Assembly: GCF_003722315.1 (NCBI RefSeq)
Contig: NZ_CP033580.1
Span: 186,001 to 250,000, forward strand
Direction of reading: 5' to 3'
DNA: 64,000 nt
DNA from: Thermoanaerobacter ethanolicus JW 200
Lineage (GTDB): Bacteria > Bacillota > Thermoanaerobacteria > Thermoanaerobacterales > Thermoanaerobacteraceae
Numbering within the stretch: the stretch's first letter is position 1; every line of letters starts with the position of its first letter. The position numbers were made by a program, and so were the translations under genes. The notes under the pieces were generated by a model that worked only from the letters and a program-made list of their open reading frames with translations, was not told the origin of the DNA and made no database searches. This document shows positions 24,005 to 32,006 of the stretch, one piece after another.

Positions 24005-24829
24005 TTAACCCTTCAATATCCAGTCGCTTATTTCAATATCAATTATATTTTTCTCCTCCTCCATATTTTTTAACACAAAAACTGAAATGTAATTATCCAC
24101 CAGCTTATTCTCCGGTTTTTCCGTCGAAATCATAACTCCTGCACCAACTACTTCAGCATCAAATTCCTCCATAAGTTCCATCATACCTCTAATCGTTCCG
24201 CCTGCTTTCATAAAGTCATCTATCAACAATACTCTAGAACCTTTTTGCAAAGACCTTCTAGCCAAAGACATAGAACGTATGTGTCTTTGAGACCCAGAAA
24301 TATAATTAATAGATACAAAAGAACCTTCTGTAACTCTACTATCTTTTCTGATTATTACTAGTGGAACGTTAAGCGTCCTTGCGCACATCAAGGCAATAGG
24401 TATACCCTTGGTCTCCACAGTAACAATCGCGTCAACGTTTTTATCCAAAAAAGGAAACACTAAAATTTCACCAATTTTTGTTACAATATTGGGAGAATAA
24501 ATCAAATCGGCAGTATACAGAAAACCTCCGGGAATTATTCTCGACGGGTCCTTTAATTTTTCCTTTATTTCTTGTACAAAAGGCAAATAACTTTTAATAT
24601 TAGCTATAGGAATGTATTTTACTCCACCACCAGCCCCAGGTAATGTAATTAATTTACCAAAATTAAATTTTTCTATTACACTCTTTAAAATATCGATATC
24701 TTCCGAGGCAGTAGATTTAGCTATACCAAAAAAATTCATAAAATACTCCAAATTTATTAGTGTATTAGGATTTTCACTAAATATCTTAACGATTGCTGCC
24801 AATCGTTCATAACGTTTGTACTTATCCAT
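24005..24829 (-). CDS. purR: Purine operon repressor PurR
   Basis: This is a Bacillus-type PurR, a winged-helix N-terminus fused to a phosphoribosyltransferase-like domain that senses PRPP; it is unrelated to LacI-type PurR. The 274-residue protein shows YERLAAIVKIFSENPNTLINLEYF and a C-terminal PRPP loop VLLIDDFMKAGGTIRGMMELM. The ATG at 24829 has GGAGG upstream; an open frame further up to 24853 lacks a site. A sigma-A promoter (24868-24896) overlaps the divergent murC promoter. It sits near prs, whose product is its effector. Confidence 0.95.
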   Translation of the reverse strand: MDKYKRYERLAAIVKIFSENPNTLINLEYFMNFFGIAKSTASEDIDILKSVIEKFNFGKLITLPGAGGGVKYIPIANIKSYLPFVQEIKEKLKDPSRIIPGGFLYTADLIYSPNIVTKIGEILVFPFLDKNVDAIVTVETKGIPIALMCARTLNVPLVIIRKDSRVTEGSFVSINYISGSQRHIRSMSLARRSLQKGSRVLLIDDFMKAGGTIRGMMELMEEFDAEVVGAGVMISTEKPENKLVDNYISVFVLKNMEEEKNIIDIEISDWILKG

Positions 24830-24867
24830 AAAAAATAACCTCCGCACATACAAACTTTTATACCAAA

Positions 24868-24896
24868 ATTATATTTAAAAGTTCACTTTTCTGCAA
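24868..24896 (-). promoter_or_regulatory. purR promoter
   Basis: TTGCAG (24891-24896), 17-bp spacer, TATAAT (24868-24873) on the minus strand. Confidence 0.65.
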
Positions 24897-24909
24897 CATG
24901 TGATATAAT
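24882..24909 (+). promoter_or_regulatory. murC promoter, overlapping the purR promoter
   Basis: TTCACT (24882-24887), 16-bp spacer, TATAAT (24904-24909) on the plus strand. The two divergent promoters share about 15 bp, so they may compete for polymerase. Confidence 0.55.
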
Positions 24910-25003
24910 TTTTTTATAAATATAGTTGCTTTTGACAAGCTTTAATCATATTTTAACCATGAAAAGGCAATAATAACAATAGGAACTGAGAGGAGCGTAA
25001 ACT

Positions 25004-26398
25004 ATGGATATAAATCTTGAAAACTTTAAAAGAGTGCATTTTATAGGAATTGGCGGTATAAGTATGAGCGGTTTAGCTCATATACTTTTGAATAACGGCC
25101 ATATAGTAACAGGTTCAGATATAAAAAATTCTCATATAATCGAAAGGTTAAGACAAGAAGGAGCAGTTATAACAATACCTCACAATGAAAACAGTGTCAT
25201 AGGTGCTGATTTAGTAGTGTATACAGCTGCTATTCATGAAGATAATCCTGAATATCAAAAAGCTAAAGAATTAAATATACCTACTATAGATAGAGCTACC
25301 CTTTTAGGTCTCATTATGAAAAAATACAAATACGGCATTGCTGTTGCAGGAAGTCATGGAAAGACAACTACTACTTCTTTAATATCTGTAATACTCGATG
25401 GTATGGGATTTGACCCAACAGTTTTAGTAGGAGGAGAAGTAGATGTAATAGGAGGAAATGTGAGAGTTGGAAACAGTGAATATTTTCTCACAGAAGCTTG
25501 TGAATATACAGATAGTTTTCTAAAGTTTTATCCTTACATAGCTGTTATACTAAATGTCGATTCAGACCACTTAGATTACTTCAAAAATATTGACAACATA
25601 AAACAGTCTTTTAGGCAATTTGCTAATTTAGTTCCACCAGATGGATTTGTGGTAGCATGCAAAGATGATGCAAACACCATGTATGTTGTAAATGGGTTAA
25701 ATAAAAACATTGTGACCTATGGTATTTACCAAGATAGTGATTGGAAAGCAAAAAACATAAGTTTTGATGACAAAGGCTGTGCAATTTTTGACGTTTATTA
25801 TAAAGAGGAATATATGGGCAATTTTAAATTATCAATACCCGGAAAACACAATGTTTACAACGCCTTAGCTGCTTTGGCAGTAAGTCACCTTGTAGGAATT
25901 GACATAAAAAAAGCTTCTCATTATTTAACTGAATTCAAAGGCACTCATAGAAGATTCGAAATAAAAGGAATAGTTGACGGCATAACAATTGTGGATGACT
26001 ATGCTCATCACCCTGCTGAAATTAAAGCAACTTTAGAAGCAGCAAAAAATTATCCTCATAAAAGAATTATTTGTATATTCCAGCCACATACTTACTCAAG
26101 AACTAAATCTTTGCTTAATGATTTTGCAGGGTCCTTTGACAATGCGGATAAAATAATAATAGCTGACATATACGCCGCAAGAGAAAAAGACACAGGAATT
26201 GTTTCTTCTAAAGATTTAGTGGAACTAATCTCTCAAAGAGGAAAGGATGTTTTGTACTTAAAAGACTTTGACTCTATAGTTGAGTATTTAAACAAAAATG
26301 CAAAAACAGGCGATTTAGTATTAACAGTTGGAGCAGGAAATATCTACGAAGTAGGAGAAATGTTTTTAAAAGGCCATAAAAAAACTGTAGAAGCATAG
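25004..26398 (+). CDS. murC: UDP-N-acetylmuramate--L-alanine ligase
   Basis: MurC adds the first amino acid of the peptidoglycan stem. The 464-residue protein has the N-terminal UDP-binding VHFIGIGGISMSGLAHILL, the ATP loop VAGSHGKTTTTSLI, the central NVDSDHLDYF and the C-terminal ligase domain with FQPHTYSRT. GAGAGGAGCG precedes the ATG. It is one of the few plus-strand genes here and ends at a strong terminator. Confidence 0.96.
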   Translation: MDINLENFKRVHFIGIGGISMSGLAHILLNNGHIVTGSDIKNSHIIERLRQEGAVITIPHNENSVIGADLVVYTAAIHEDNPEYQKAKELNIPTIDRATLLGLIMKKYKYGIAVAGSHGKTTTTSLISVILDGMGFDPTVLVGGEVDVIGGNVRVGNSEYFLTEACEYTDSFLKFYPYIAVILNVDSDHLDYFKNIDNIKQSFRQFANLVPPDGFVVACKDDANTMYVVNGLNKNIVTYGIYQDSDWKAKNISFDDKGCAIFDVYYKEEYMGNFKLSIPGKHNVYNALAALAVSHLVGIDIKKASHYLTEFKGTHRRFEIKGIVDGITIVDDYAHHPAEIKATLEAAKNYPHKRIICIFQPHTYSRTKSLLNDFAGSFDNADKIIIADIYAAREKDTGIVSSKDLVELISQRGKDVLYLKDFDSIVEYLNKNAKTGDLVLTVGAGNIYEVGEMFLKGHKKTVEA

Positions 26399-26410
26399 AA
26401 TTTATTTAAA

Positions 26411-26455
26411 ATGATTTCACCAATTATTTCTAGTAAGGTGAAATCATTTTTGTTT
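26411..26455 (+). terminator. Terminator of murC
   Basis: An 11-bp stem ATGATTTCACC (26411-26421) / GGTGAAATCAT (26437-26447) followed by TTTTTGTTT. Its right arm overlaps the end of the truncated HEPN frame on the other strand. Confidence 0.85.
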
Positions 26456-26533
26456 AATTTTACATATGTCAGCAGCTTTCAGGTCTTGTTCCGCTTTTTT
26501 AAACCAGTCCTGATAATACTTACTGTCTGTCAT
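26444..26533 (-). pseudogene. Truncated HEPN-domain protein (29 residues left)
   Basis: The minus strand encodes MTDSKYYQDWFKKAEQDLKAAD, then a stop after 29 codons. This is the typical N-terminus of a HEPN toxin; a complete one is usually over 100 residues. It overlaps the 3' end of the MNT gene by 14 nt, as HEPN/MNT pairs often do. The rest of the gene is missing: the frame ends in the murC terminator hairpin. It looks like the stub of a deleted toxin. Confidence 0.7.
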
Positions 26534-26858
26534 ACAAAACAACTCCTTCTGAATTTATTACATAGGCAAAACTTTGCTTGCTTTTTATGTGTTTATTCCA
26601 TTCTTCCGGTGTGTAAACTATTATATCTATTGGAATACTGTGTTCTATACCATATATCTCAGTTTTAATTTTTCTTTTATTTTCAGTATCAATAACAATA
26701 CATAAATCTATATCGCTATCAAACTTCATTGTATTTGCAGCACACGAGCCGAATAAAATTATTTTTTCTGGATTAAACTGTCTAATGATCTGATTTTTTA
26801 TTTTTTCTATTTCACTTTTATAAATTTCATCAATATATATTAACTTTAGTAGCTTCAA
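26520..26858 (-). CDS. MNT-type minimal nucleotidyltransferase (antitoxin half)
   Basis: The 112-residue protein carries the Pol-beta nucleotidyltransferase signature IILFGSCAANTMKFDSDIDLCIVID (GS...DxD), plus the third Asp in IPIDIIVY. MNT proteins partner HEPN RNases and can neutralise them by adding AMP. Here the adjoining HEPN frame is only a 29-codon stub, so the MNT gene appears to be an orphan. All three acidic residues are present, so enzymatic activity is possible. Confidence 0.85.
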   Translation of the reverse strand: MKLLKLIYIDEIYKSEIEKIKNQIIRQFNPEKIILFGSCAANTMKFDSDIDLCIVIDTENKRKIKTEIYGIEHSIPIDIIVYTPEEWNKHIKSKQSFAYVINSEGVVLYDRQ

Positions 26859-26889
26859 TCATAAAAAAACACCTCTTTATAATTTTTTT

Positions 26890-26922
26890 AAAAGCAGACT
26901 CTAAACTTAGAAGTCTGCTTTT
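26890..26922 (-). terminator. Terminator of the LacI-type regulator gene
   Basis: Perfect 11-bp stem AAAAGCAGACT (26890-26900) / AGTCTGCTTTT (26912-26922). The T-tract on the minus strand is short. Confidence 0.75.
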
Positions 26923-27935
26923 TATCTTGCAACACAAGATTTCCTCTCCACAAGCTTTACAGGTACAATGATGTGGTCTATGTCTACATCCTTTTGCTTT
27001 AACCTTGCAATCAAAAGTTCTGCAGACTTAATCCCCAAATCAAATGTAGAAATATCTATTGTCGTAAGGGGTGGGTTTGCAAAAGCTGACAAGGGAATGT
27101 TGTTAAACCCTACTATTGATATATCCTCAGGAACTCTATATCCTTTATCTATTGCAGCCCTTATAACACCAAATGCCATAACATCATCAGTAACCACAAC
27201 TGCAGTAGGTTTTTCTCTTTCTAATATTCTCATCATCGCCCTGTATCCACCGTCTTCTGAAAACTCGTCTTGTTCCACCAACTCTCTCTTAAAAGGTATT
27301 CCATTTTCCTCAAGGGCAAGTTTATAACCATCTAACCTATCTAAACTCACTACATATTCCAATGAACCACTTATAAAAGCAATTTCTCTATGCCCATGTT
27401 TAATAAGGTAATTAGTAGCAAGCTTAGAAGCCCCTATATTGTCATTGTCAACCCAATATACACCTTTAGCATCAAGAGGCTTACCTATTACCACAAAAGG
27501 AAATTTTTCATCTCTTAACCAAGGTATAAGTTCATCGGTTGTACGGGAAGATAAAAGAATTATTCCATCTACTCGTTTGCCTTTTACCATATTTATAACC
27601 GCTTCTTTTTCCTCTTCTTGATTTCCAGATGTCGACAAAAGCAAATCATACTTTTCTCTATGGGCAACAACACTTATGCCCCTCATAACTTCTGGGAAAA
27701 AAGGATTTGAAAAAGCTTCTTCTGTGGAGCGAGGCATTATAAGTCCCAAAGTATTTGTCACCTTACTTGCAAGGCTTCTGGCAATGGCATTTGGATAATA
27801 CCCCAATTCCTCCATCGCCTTCCAAACTCTTTCTTTTGTCTCTTTACTTATACGTGGATTATCAGCAATAACCCTCGATACAGTAGAAGGAGCAACATTT
27901 GCCCTCTTTGCCACATCTTTAATCGTTACATTCAT
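26922..27935 (-). CDS. LacI/GalR-family transcriptional regulator
   Basis: The 337-residue protein has the N-terminal helix-turn-helix and hinge VTIKDVAKRANVAPSTVSRVIADNPRIS...NAIARSLASK and a periplasmic-binding-protein-like effector domain (LGLIMPRS, GFDD-like IVGFNNIPLSAFANPPLTTI). The effector is probably a sugar but cannot be named. The ATG at 27935 has AAAGGTGGTGAT. A LacI-type operator stands about 20 bp upstream of the start, so it probably represses itself. No sugar-use operon lies next to it, so it may act elsewhere in the genome. Confidence 0.92.
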   Translation of the reverse strand: MNVTIKDVAKRANVAPSTVSRVIADNPRISKETKERVWKAMEELGYYPNAIARSLASKVTNTLGLIMPRSTEEAFSNPFFPEVMRGISVVAHREKYDLLLSTSGNQEEEKEAVINMVKGKRVDGIILLSSRTTDELIPWLRDEKFPFVVIGKPLDAKGVYWVDNDNIGASKLATNYLIKHGHREIAFISGSLEYVVSLDRLDGYKLALEENGIPFKRELVEQDEFSEDGGYRAMMRILEREKPTAVVVTDDVMAFGVIRAAIDKGYRVPEDISIVGFNNIPLSAFANPPLTTIDISTFDLGIKSAELLIARLKQKDVDIDHIIVPVKLVERKSCVAR

Positions 27936-27955
27936 GTATATCACCACCTTTAAAA

Positions 27956-27970
27956 TGAAACCGATTGCAT
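27956..27970. promoter_or_regulatory. LacI-family operator, autoregulatory
   Basis: TGAAACCGATTGCAT fits the TGNAANCGNTTNCA-type operator of LacI/CcpA proteins with its central CG. It lies just upstream of the Shine-Dalgarno of the regulator gene. Binding by CcpA itself is an alternative. Confidence 0.65.
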
Positions 27971-28040
27971 TTCTTCTATTTATTATTCTATCCTATTCTT
28001 TTATTTACGTCAACAGTTTTCATTTTCTTTTAAGCATTCT

Positions 28041-28949
28041 TTATATAACCCCAGCTATTTTTAATATCTGTTCAGTAATTCTATACAAAAATACTAACAC
28101 TGATAAAAGTACAGGCCAATGCAAGAAAATATATAAGTCTTCTTTTAACTTTGTAGTACCGCGGATAACATATGGGTCAGTTACTTTCTTCAAATATCTT
28201 AATAGCACATACAAAAGAATAGCAGCAAATAATGCAAAAATCCCATAACCAATGACAACAATAAATGGAATATCTACCTGTTGTAATGGAGTTACTTTTC
28301 CTAAGTTTTGTTGTGCTATAAAATAGGATAACAATACAGAAATAGTGTTATTTGTAAAATGGCCTATCATTCCTCCATATATGGAATTAGTTCTATACAC
28401 CACATATCCCAATAAACTACCGAGAAAAAGTATACCTAAAAAATTTTGCACATTTAAATGAAGCATTGCAAAGAATATAGCGGTTATAAAAATACTCTTT
28501 ATAGAACCTCTCATTTCAAAACTTCTCATAACAAGTCCTCGCATAAATATTTCTTCACAGCAGGCAGCTACAGCTCCAAATATTAGAATTTGCATAAAAA
28601 GTTCTTGTGTATTGGAAGCTGCAGGTATTGGCATAACCGGAATTTTACCTAATTTAGATAGAAAGTAATTTGTTAAAAGTGCAAAAAAACCTGATACTAT
28701 CCAACCTAAAGCAGCTATTATTATCACTAAAAAAGCTTGATCACCCTTTATAGGATTTAACCTTAAAACATATTTTACATCATATCTTTTAAAAAGAAGG
28801 TAAAGAATAACAGGCAGTAAAACAAGAAAAAATTCTGTGATTAGTATACCTATATATAAAGAAGCCTTTTGCACCAAATATCCCACTGTTATGAGAAGTA
28901 ACATGACAAAAAAGTACAACTTACTTACATCTTTTTCATCTGGTCGCAT
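28041..28949 (-). CDS. CPBP-family intramembrane metalloprotease
   Basis: The 302-residue membrane protein has about eight spans. It has the CPBP (Abi) motifs CEEIFMRGLVMRSFE (EE-x3-R), FAMLHLNVQNFLG (F-x3-H) and MIGHFTNNTI (H-x3-N). Related enzymes process prenylated or other membrane proteins, and some bacterial members give bacteriocin self-immunity. The substrate here is unknown. Shine-Dalgarno AAGGAAGTG. It is divergent from the original hsp20 promoter. Confidence 0.88.
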   Translation of the reverse strand: MRPDEKDVSKLYFFVMLLLITVGYLVQKASLYIGILITEFFLVLLPVILYLLFKRYDVKYVLRLNPIKGDQAFLVIIIAALGWIVSGFFALLTNYFLSKLGKIPVMPIPAASNTQELFMQILIFGAVAACCEEIFMRGLVMRSFEMRGSIKSIFITAIFFAMLHLNVQNFLGILFLGSLLGYVVYRTNSIYGGMIGHFTNNTISVLLSYFIAQQNLGKVTPLQQVDIPFIVVIGYGIFALFAAILLYVLLRYLKKVTDPYVIRGTTKLKEDLYIFLHWPVLLSVLVFLYRITEQILKIAGVI

Positions 28950-29054
28950 TTAATCACTTCCTTTTTTACATCGTCAATTTCACCCTTATAGATTTTAACA
29001 TAAAAAGAATAAAAAAGTAAGAATTAAATGTGAGGATTTTGTGAAACCTAATAA

Positions 29055-29082
29055 TTGAAAATTTCAATCAATGTGATATAAT
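29055..29082 (+). promoter_or_regulatory. Ancestral hsp20 promoter, now cut off by an IS
   Basis: TTGAAA (29055-29060), 16-bp spacer, TATAAT (29077-29082). The IS duplication starts at the very next base. If the IS were removed, the -10 box would be 30 bp from the hsp20 ATG, an ordinary distance. ATTGAAA-A-TTTCAAT (29054-29068) is a palindrome over the -35. Confidence 0.7.
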
Positions 29083-29093
29083 AAATAATAGAA
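29083..29093. repeat. Direct repeat left of the IS4-type element
   Basis: AAATAATAGAA, identical to 30745-30755; target-site duplication. Confidence 0.85.
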
Positions 29094-29094
29094 T

Positions 29095-30744
29095 AGGGAT
29101 GTGCAAAATTAATAAAAATAATCACGAACAAAAGCCAAAATATGTATGACATACAATATATAGTAATTAGGACTGACAATCGAACATAAAGAAAGTGGTA
29201 AAGGAAAAGAAAAGACAAAAAGAGGAGCTAAAAAAGGGCATAAATATCCTGTAGAAGTCAAATGTTAAAAAGTGGCATGAACCAAATTCAGCAAAAGTTA
29301 AGCCGATTGCATCAGACCAACAAGGGACTTAAACTCATCAAATTTACCCAGTTTAATAGCTACAATAGCGACAGTAAGCAAAGTAATATGGCCAAAAGTA
29401 TTAAGGTTGCTGACAGAATTAATATTTCTGACATAAGCTTTTTCAAAATCCAGAGCTTTAAAGCGGGAATTATATCTTTCTGATTCAATCCTCAATTTAT
29501 AGACAGCCTTAAAATATAGGGAGTCTCTATTAATAGAGGACCTATAATCAGAAGATATAATAGCATACTTAGTACAGCCTCTATGCTTTTTGCCATTAAA
29601 ATATTTAGGATGCTTTATAGGGCAGGCAGAATCATCCTTAGAATTACAGAACTTGCAAACAAATTTTTGCTTAATAAAACCATCAAAATATTGCTTGCCA
29701 TCTTTAAGCATTTTAATACCCGCTTCACAGACCATATAACCATCATCAGTCAGAGGGGGATTTTTAGAATTACGCTTGTTAAGAGGAATAAAGCAATGAC
29801 CGTGGAGAATATTTCTAACATAATTATAAAGTTTCTTAACATCATAGCCTTTATCAGCAATAAAATTAACATACTTAAGGTTAAACCACTTATTAGTCTT
29901 TTCAAGTAAAGACAAAGCAACTTCAAAATCAGGGACATCAGCGGGAGTAGTAGTTTCAGCGATAGGTAATCCAGAGATAGCATCAACAATAATATGATTT
30001 TTATAGCCCCAATAAAACTTATAACGTTTATTAGAAGAATCATTAGAAGCAGAATAAACGCCTAATTTACAATCCTTATCAGACTTAGGCTGATTATCTT
30101 TAGAGAATTTATTTTTAGAAAAAGACTTAGGGTTATTTAACCTAGTGTTAGTTTTAATAGGGGTAGAGTCCATGGAAATAAACTCACCAGAGATAATGCC
30201 CATATTTTTGAGGATATTGACTTGATTTTGAAAGATAGTGGTTAAATAATCATGAGAGAACTCATTAATAAAACGGCGGAAAGTCCAATAAGAAGGAAGA
30301 GGTTTAAGGATGTTAAAGCCACAAAGATGAGCAATGATAAGATTATTGTGGAGATAATCTAAAAGGTCAGAAATTGTACCGAATCTTTCAGCTTGCATAA
30401 CAATAAAAGCTCTAAACATTGCATGATGAGAGTAACCCTTACGGCCAGGACTAGAGGAAGGGAATTCAGGTATTGAAGACAAGTCTAGATTTTTAAGCAT
30501 AGAAGAATAGAAATCAATTTTAGACTGGGAAGTAAAGAGTTCAGGTATATTTAAAAGTAATTGAAGCTGGTACATGTAGGATTTCCTCCTCCTTAAAAAA
30601 TATTTTCATGCTGTATATATAATAAAATAATTCGACAAATGGGAGGGGAAATCCTACATAAAAGATAAAAAATTCAAGAGTGATAGAAAAAAAGCATGTC
30701 TGTGGAATGGCTTAAATGAAGGCTTTTGAATTTTGCACAAGTCT
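29095..30744 (-). mobile_element. IS4-type insertion sequence, about 1650 bp
   Basis: The ends AGGGATGTGCAAAATT and, read inward from the right, AGACTTGTGCAAAATT are imperfect inverted repeats (13 of 16 identical). An 11-bp direct repeat flanks them. The single transposase gene has the IS4 YREK signature, and duplications of about 10-13 bp are usual for that family. The left 200 bp (29095-29297) holds no complete gene; a short Lys-rich open stretch on the plus strand (about 29165-29265) is not recognised. The element is inserted between hsp20 and its promoter. Confidence 0.88.
29298..30575 (-). CDS. IS4-type DDE transposase
   Basis: The 425-residue protein looks intact. The first catalytic Asp is in FISMDSTPIKT, the second in VNFIADKGYDVKKLY. 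The glutamate lies in Y-(2)-R-(3)-E-(6)-K, written here as YKLRIESERYNSRFK, an exact YREK signature. A Cys cluster between the second Asp and the Glu (CKFC...C..K) may be a zinc-binding insertion. A CCTCCT region just upstream of the ATG on the minus strand reads AGGAGG, a good ribosome site. Confidence 0.9.
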   Translation of the reverse strand: MYQLQLLLNIPELFTSQSKIDFYSSMLKNLDLSSIPEFPSSSPGRKGYSHHAMFRAFIVMQAERFGTISDLLDYLHNNLIIAHLCGFNILKPLPSYWTFRRFINEFSHDYLTTIFQNQVNILKNMGIISGEFISMDSTPIKTNTRLNNPKSFSKNKFSKDNQPKSDKDCKLGVYSASNDSSNKRYKFYWGYKNHIIVDAISGLPIAETTTPADVPDFEVALSLLEKTNKWFNLKYVNFIADKGYDVKKLYNYVRNILHGHCFIPLNKRNSKNPPLTDDGYMVCEAGIKMLKDGKQYFDGFIKQKFVCKFCNSKDDSACPIKHPKYFNGKKHRGCTKYAIISSDYRSSINRDSLYFKAVYKLRIESERYNSRFKALDFEKAYVRNINSVSNLNTFGHITLLTVAIVAIKLGKFDEFKSLVGLMQSA

Positions 30745-30755
30745 AAATAATAGAA
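30745..30755. repeat. Direct repeat right of the IS4-type element
   Basis: AAATAATAGAA, second copy, followed directly by the hsp20 leader. Confidence 0.85.
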
Positions 30756-30774
30756 AAATATGGAGGTGATGTAA

Positions 30775-31212
30775 ATGAGCCTTATGAGGCGAGGACGCGA
30801 CTGGTGGGATTGGCCCTTTGATTTCAATATTAGAAATTTGCCAAGCATTTTTGATGTGAATTTCCCATCTATTTCAGGTCTATTTTCTCGGCCAAGAGTG
30901 GACATCACCGAATCTGAAACAGAAATAGTGGCAACAGCTGAACTACCCGGCGTTGACAAAAAAGACATTGAAATAAATGTTTATGACAATATATTGGAAA
31001 TAAAAGGGCAAACCACAGTAGACGAAGAAAGAGAAGATAAAAATTATTACATGAGAGAAAGATATTACGGAAGTTTTGCCAGAAGAATAGAACTACCAGC
31101 AGAAGTAGACCCTGAAAGAACTACTGCTAAATTTGAAAACGGCATTCTAAAAATCACAATGCCAAAATTACATCCAAGTAAGCCAAAGGGAAGGCGAATT
31201 AATATTGAATAA
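30775..31212 (+). CDS. Hsp20 / alpha-crystallin small heat-shock protein
   Basis: This is an ATP-independent holdase chaperone. The 145-residue protein has an aromatic N-terminus (RRGRDWWDWPFD). The alpha-crystallin domain (about 42-133) includes IVATAELPGVDKKDIEINVYDNILEIKG and the A-x-x-x-NGIL motif as AKFENGILKITMPK. The C-terminus is short and lacks the usual I-x-I/V tail, although RRINIE may serve. The Shine-Dalgarno GGAGGTGAT is strong. No CIRCE operator is present. An IS has separated it from its promoter, so expression may be low or depend on the IS. Confidence 0.94.
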   Translation: MSLMRRGRDWWDWPFDFNIRNLPSIFDVNFPSISGLFSRPRVDITESETEIVATAELPGVDKKDIEINVYDNILEIKGQTTVDEEREDKNYYMRERYYGSFARRIELPAEVDPERTTAKFENGILKITMPKLHPSKPKGRRINIE

Positions 31213-31251
31213 AAATTAAGGGGTAAGTTCCGGTTTACCCCTTAATTTTTT
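31211..31251 (+). terminator. Terminator of hsp20
   Basis: Perfect 16-bp stem (31211-31226 with 31235-31250), TTACCCC arm ending in TTTTTT. It may also end transcripts from the other side. Confidence 0.9.
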
Positions 31252-31261
31252 CACGTTTGCT

Positions 31262-31630
31262 TTATTCGTTTAGTAATTTTTGTAGCTGTTTATCGAAAGT
31301 ATAAACTTCATAATTTTTTACTTTATGATAAGCATAAAGTAGCGTGTCCACAAAATCTAATTTCCTTTTGCTATAAAGCTTTAATGCTTCTTCTATTACT
31401 TCAAAATCATCAACTTTTAAATTTTCATACTCAATAAGTTCTCTCAAAGTGTCGCTTATCTCATCATTCTTTACTTTATATACTTTTTCAAGCACATATA
31501 CAATTTCAGCTATTACTTCAGTTGGAACAAACACTTCATAGTTTTCCAATATCTCCGCAGCTTTTTCCGCTAATTCTTCTGTATCATTTAAAAGATACCT
31601 TAAAATTATATTTGCATCAACTATTTTCAT
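31262..31630 (-). CDS. vapC: VapC-type PIN-domain toxin
   Basis: This PIN-domain RNase has 122 residues from the ATG at 31630 (GGTGGTGG upstream; an open frame to 31687 lies inside vapB and is not used). It has MKIVDANIILRYLL with the first Asp, PTEVIAEIVYVL with the central Glu, DFVDTLLYAYHK and VYTFDKQLQKLL with the distal Asps. VapC toxins cleave tRNA or rRNA. It overlaps the antitoxin gene by 14 nt. Confidence 0.9.
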   Translation of the reverse strand: MKIVDANIILRYLLNDTEELAEKAAEILENYEVFVPTEVIAEIVYVLEKVYKVKNDEISDTLRELIEYENLKVDDFEVIEEALKLYSKRKLDFVDTLLYAYHKVKNYEVYTFDKQLQKLLNE

Positions 31631-31841
31631 ACTTTTCCACCACCGTATTTGCCCAAGCTTCATCTTCCTTTTCTTGAAACTCCTCATTTTTATATCTTGC
31701 CAACGCTCCCCGTACTATTTTCTTTTTTTGCTCCTCATATGGCAATATGATTATTTCAACTTTTTTGCCTTTTAGCTCTTTTGGAATATCTATTACATTA
31801 GCCAAGATATCACTATTTGCAACTTTCCTAACAAATTTCAC
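31617..31841 (-). CDS. vapB: VapB-type antitoxin
   Basis: The 74-residue partner of vapC has an N-terminal AbrB-like or ribbon element (KVANSDILANVIDIPKELKGKKVEIIILPYEE). Its helical, acidic C-terminus (about 40-74) would wrap the toxin. It starts with GTG at 31841 behind AAGGGGTGAG. Gene order and overlap are those of a type II pair. Confidence 0.82.
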   Translation of the reverse strand: MKFVRKVANSDILANVIDIPKELKGKKVEIIILPYEEQKKKIVRGALARYKNEEFQEKEDEAWANTVVEKYENS

Positions 31842-31966
31842 GATTTCTCACCCCTTTCAACTCAAGTAAAATCTTTATTTAAATATATTATACCATGTAA
31901 TCTGACATCGCCATACTGGCACCTGCGAATAATTATAATTTTCATCGGTACCTAAACTATCTTTCA

Positions 31967-32000
31967 AATAAAAAATTAGGGGCAAGCTCTTGCTTACCCC
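31967..32000 (-). terminator. Terminator of the fru operon
   Basis: A stem GGGGCAAGC (31979-31987) with GCTTACCCC (31992-32000), one mismatch, is followed on the minus strand by a T-run. Confidence 0.8.
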
Positions 32001-32006
32001 AATTTT

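Noticed and set aside
29041-29094. CIRCE or other heat-shock operator before hsp20
   Set aside because: No TTAGCACTC-N9-GAGTGCTAA sequence is present; the ATTGAAA-A-TTTCAAT palindrome is too short and AT-rich to name.
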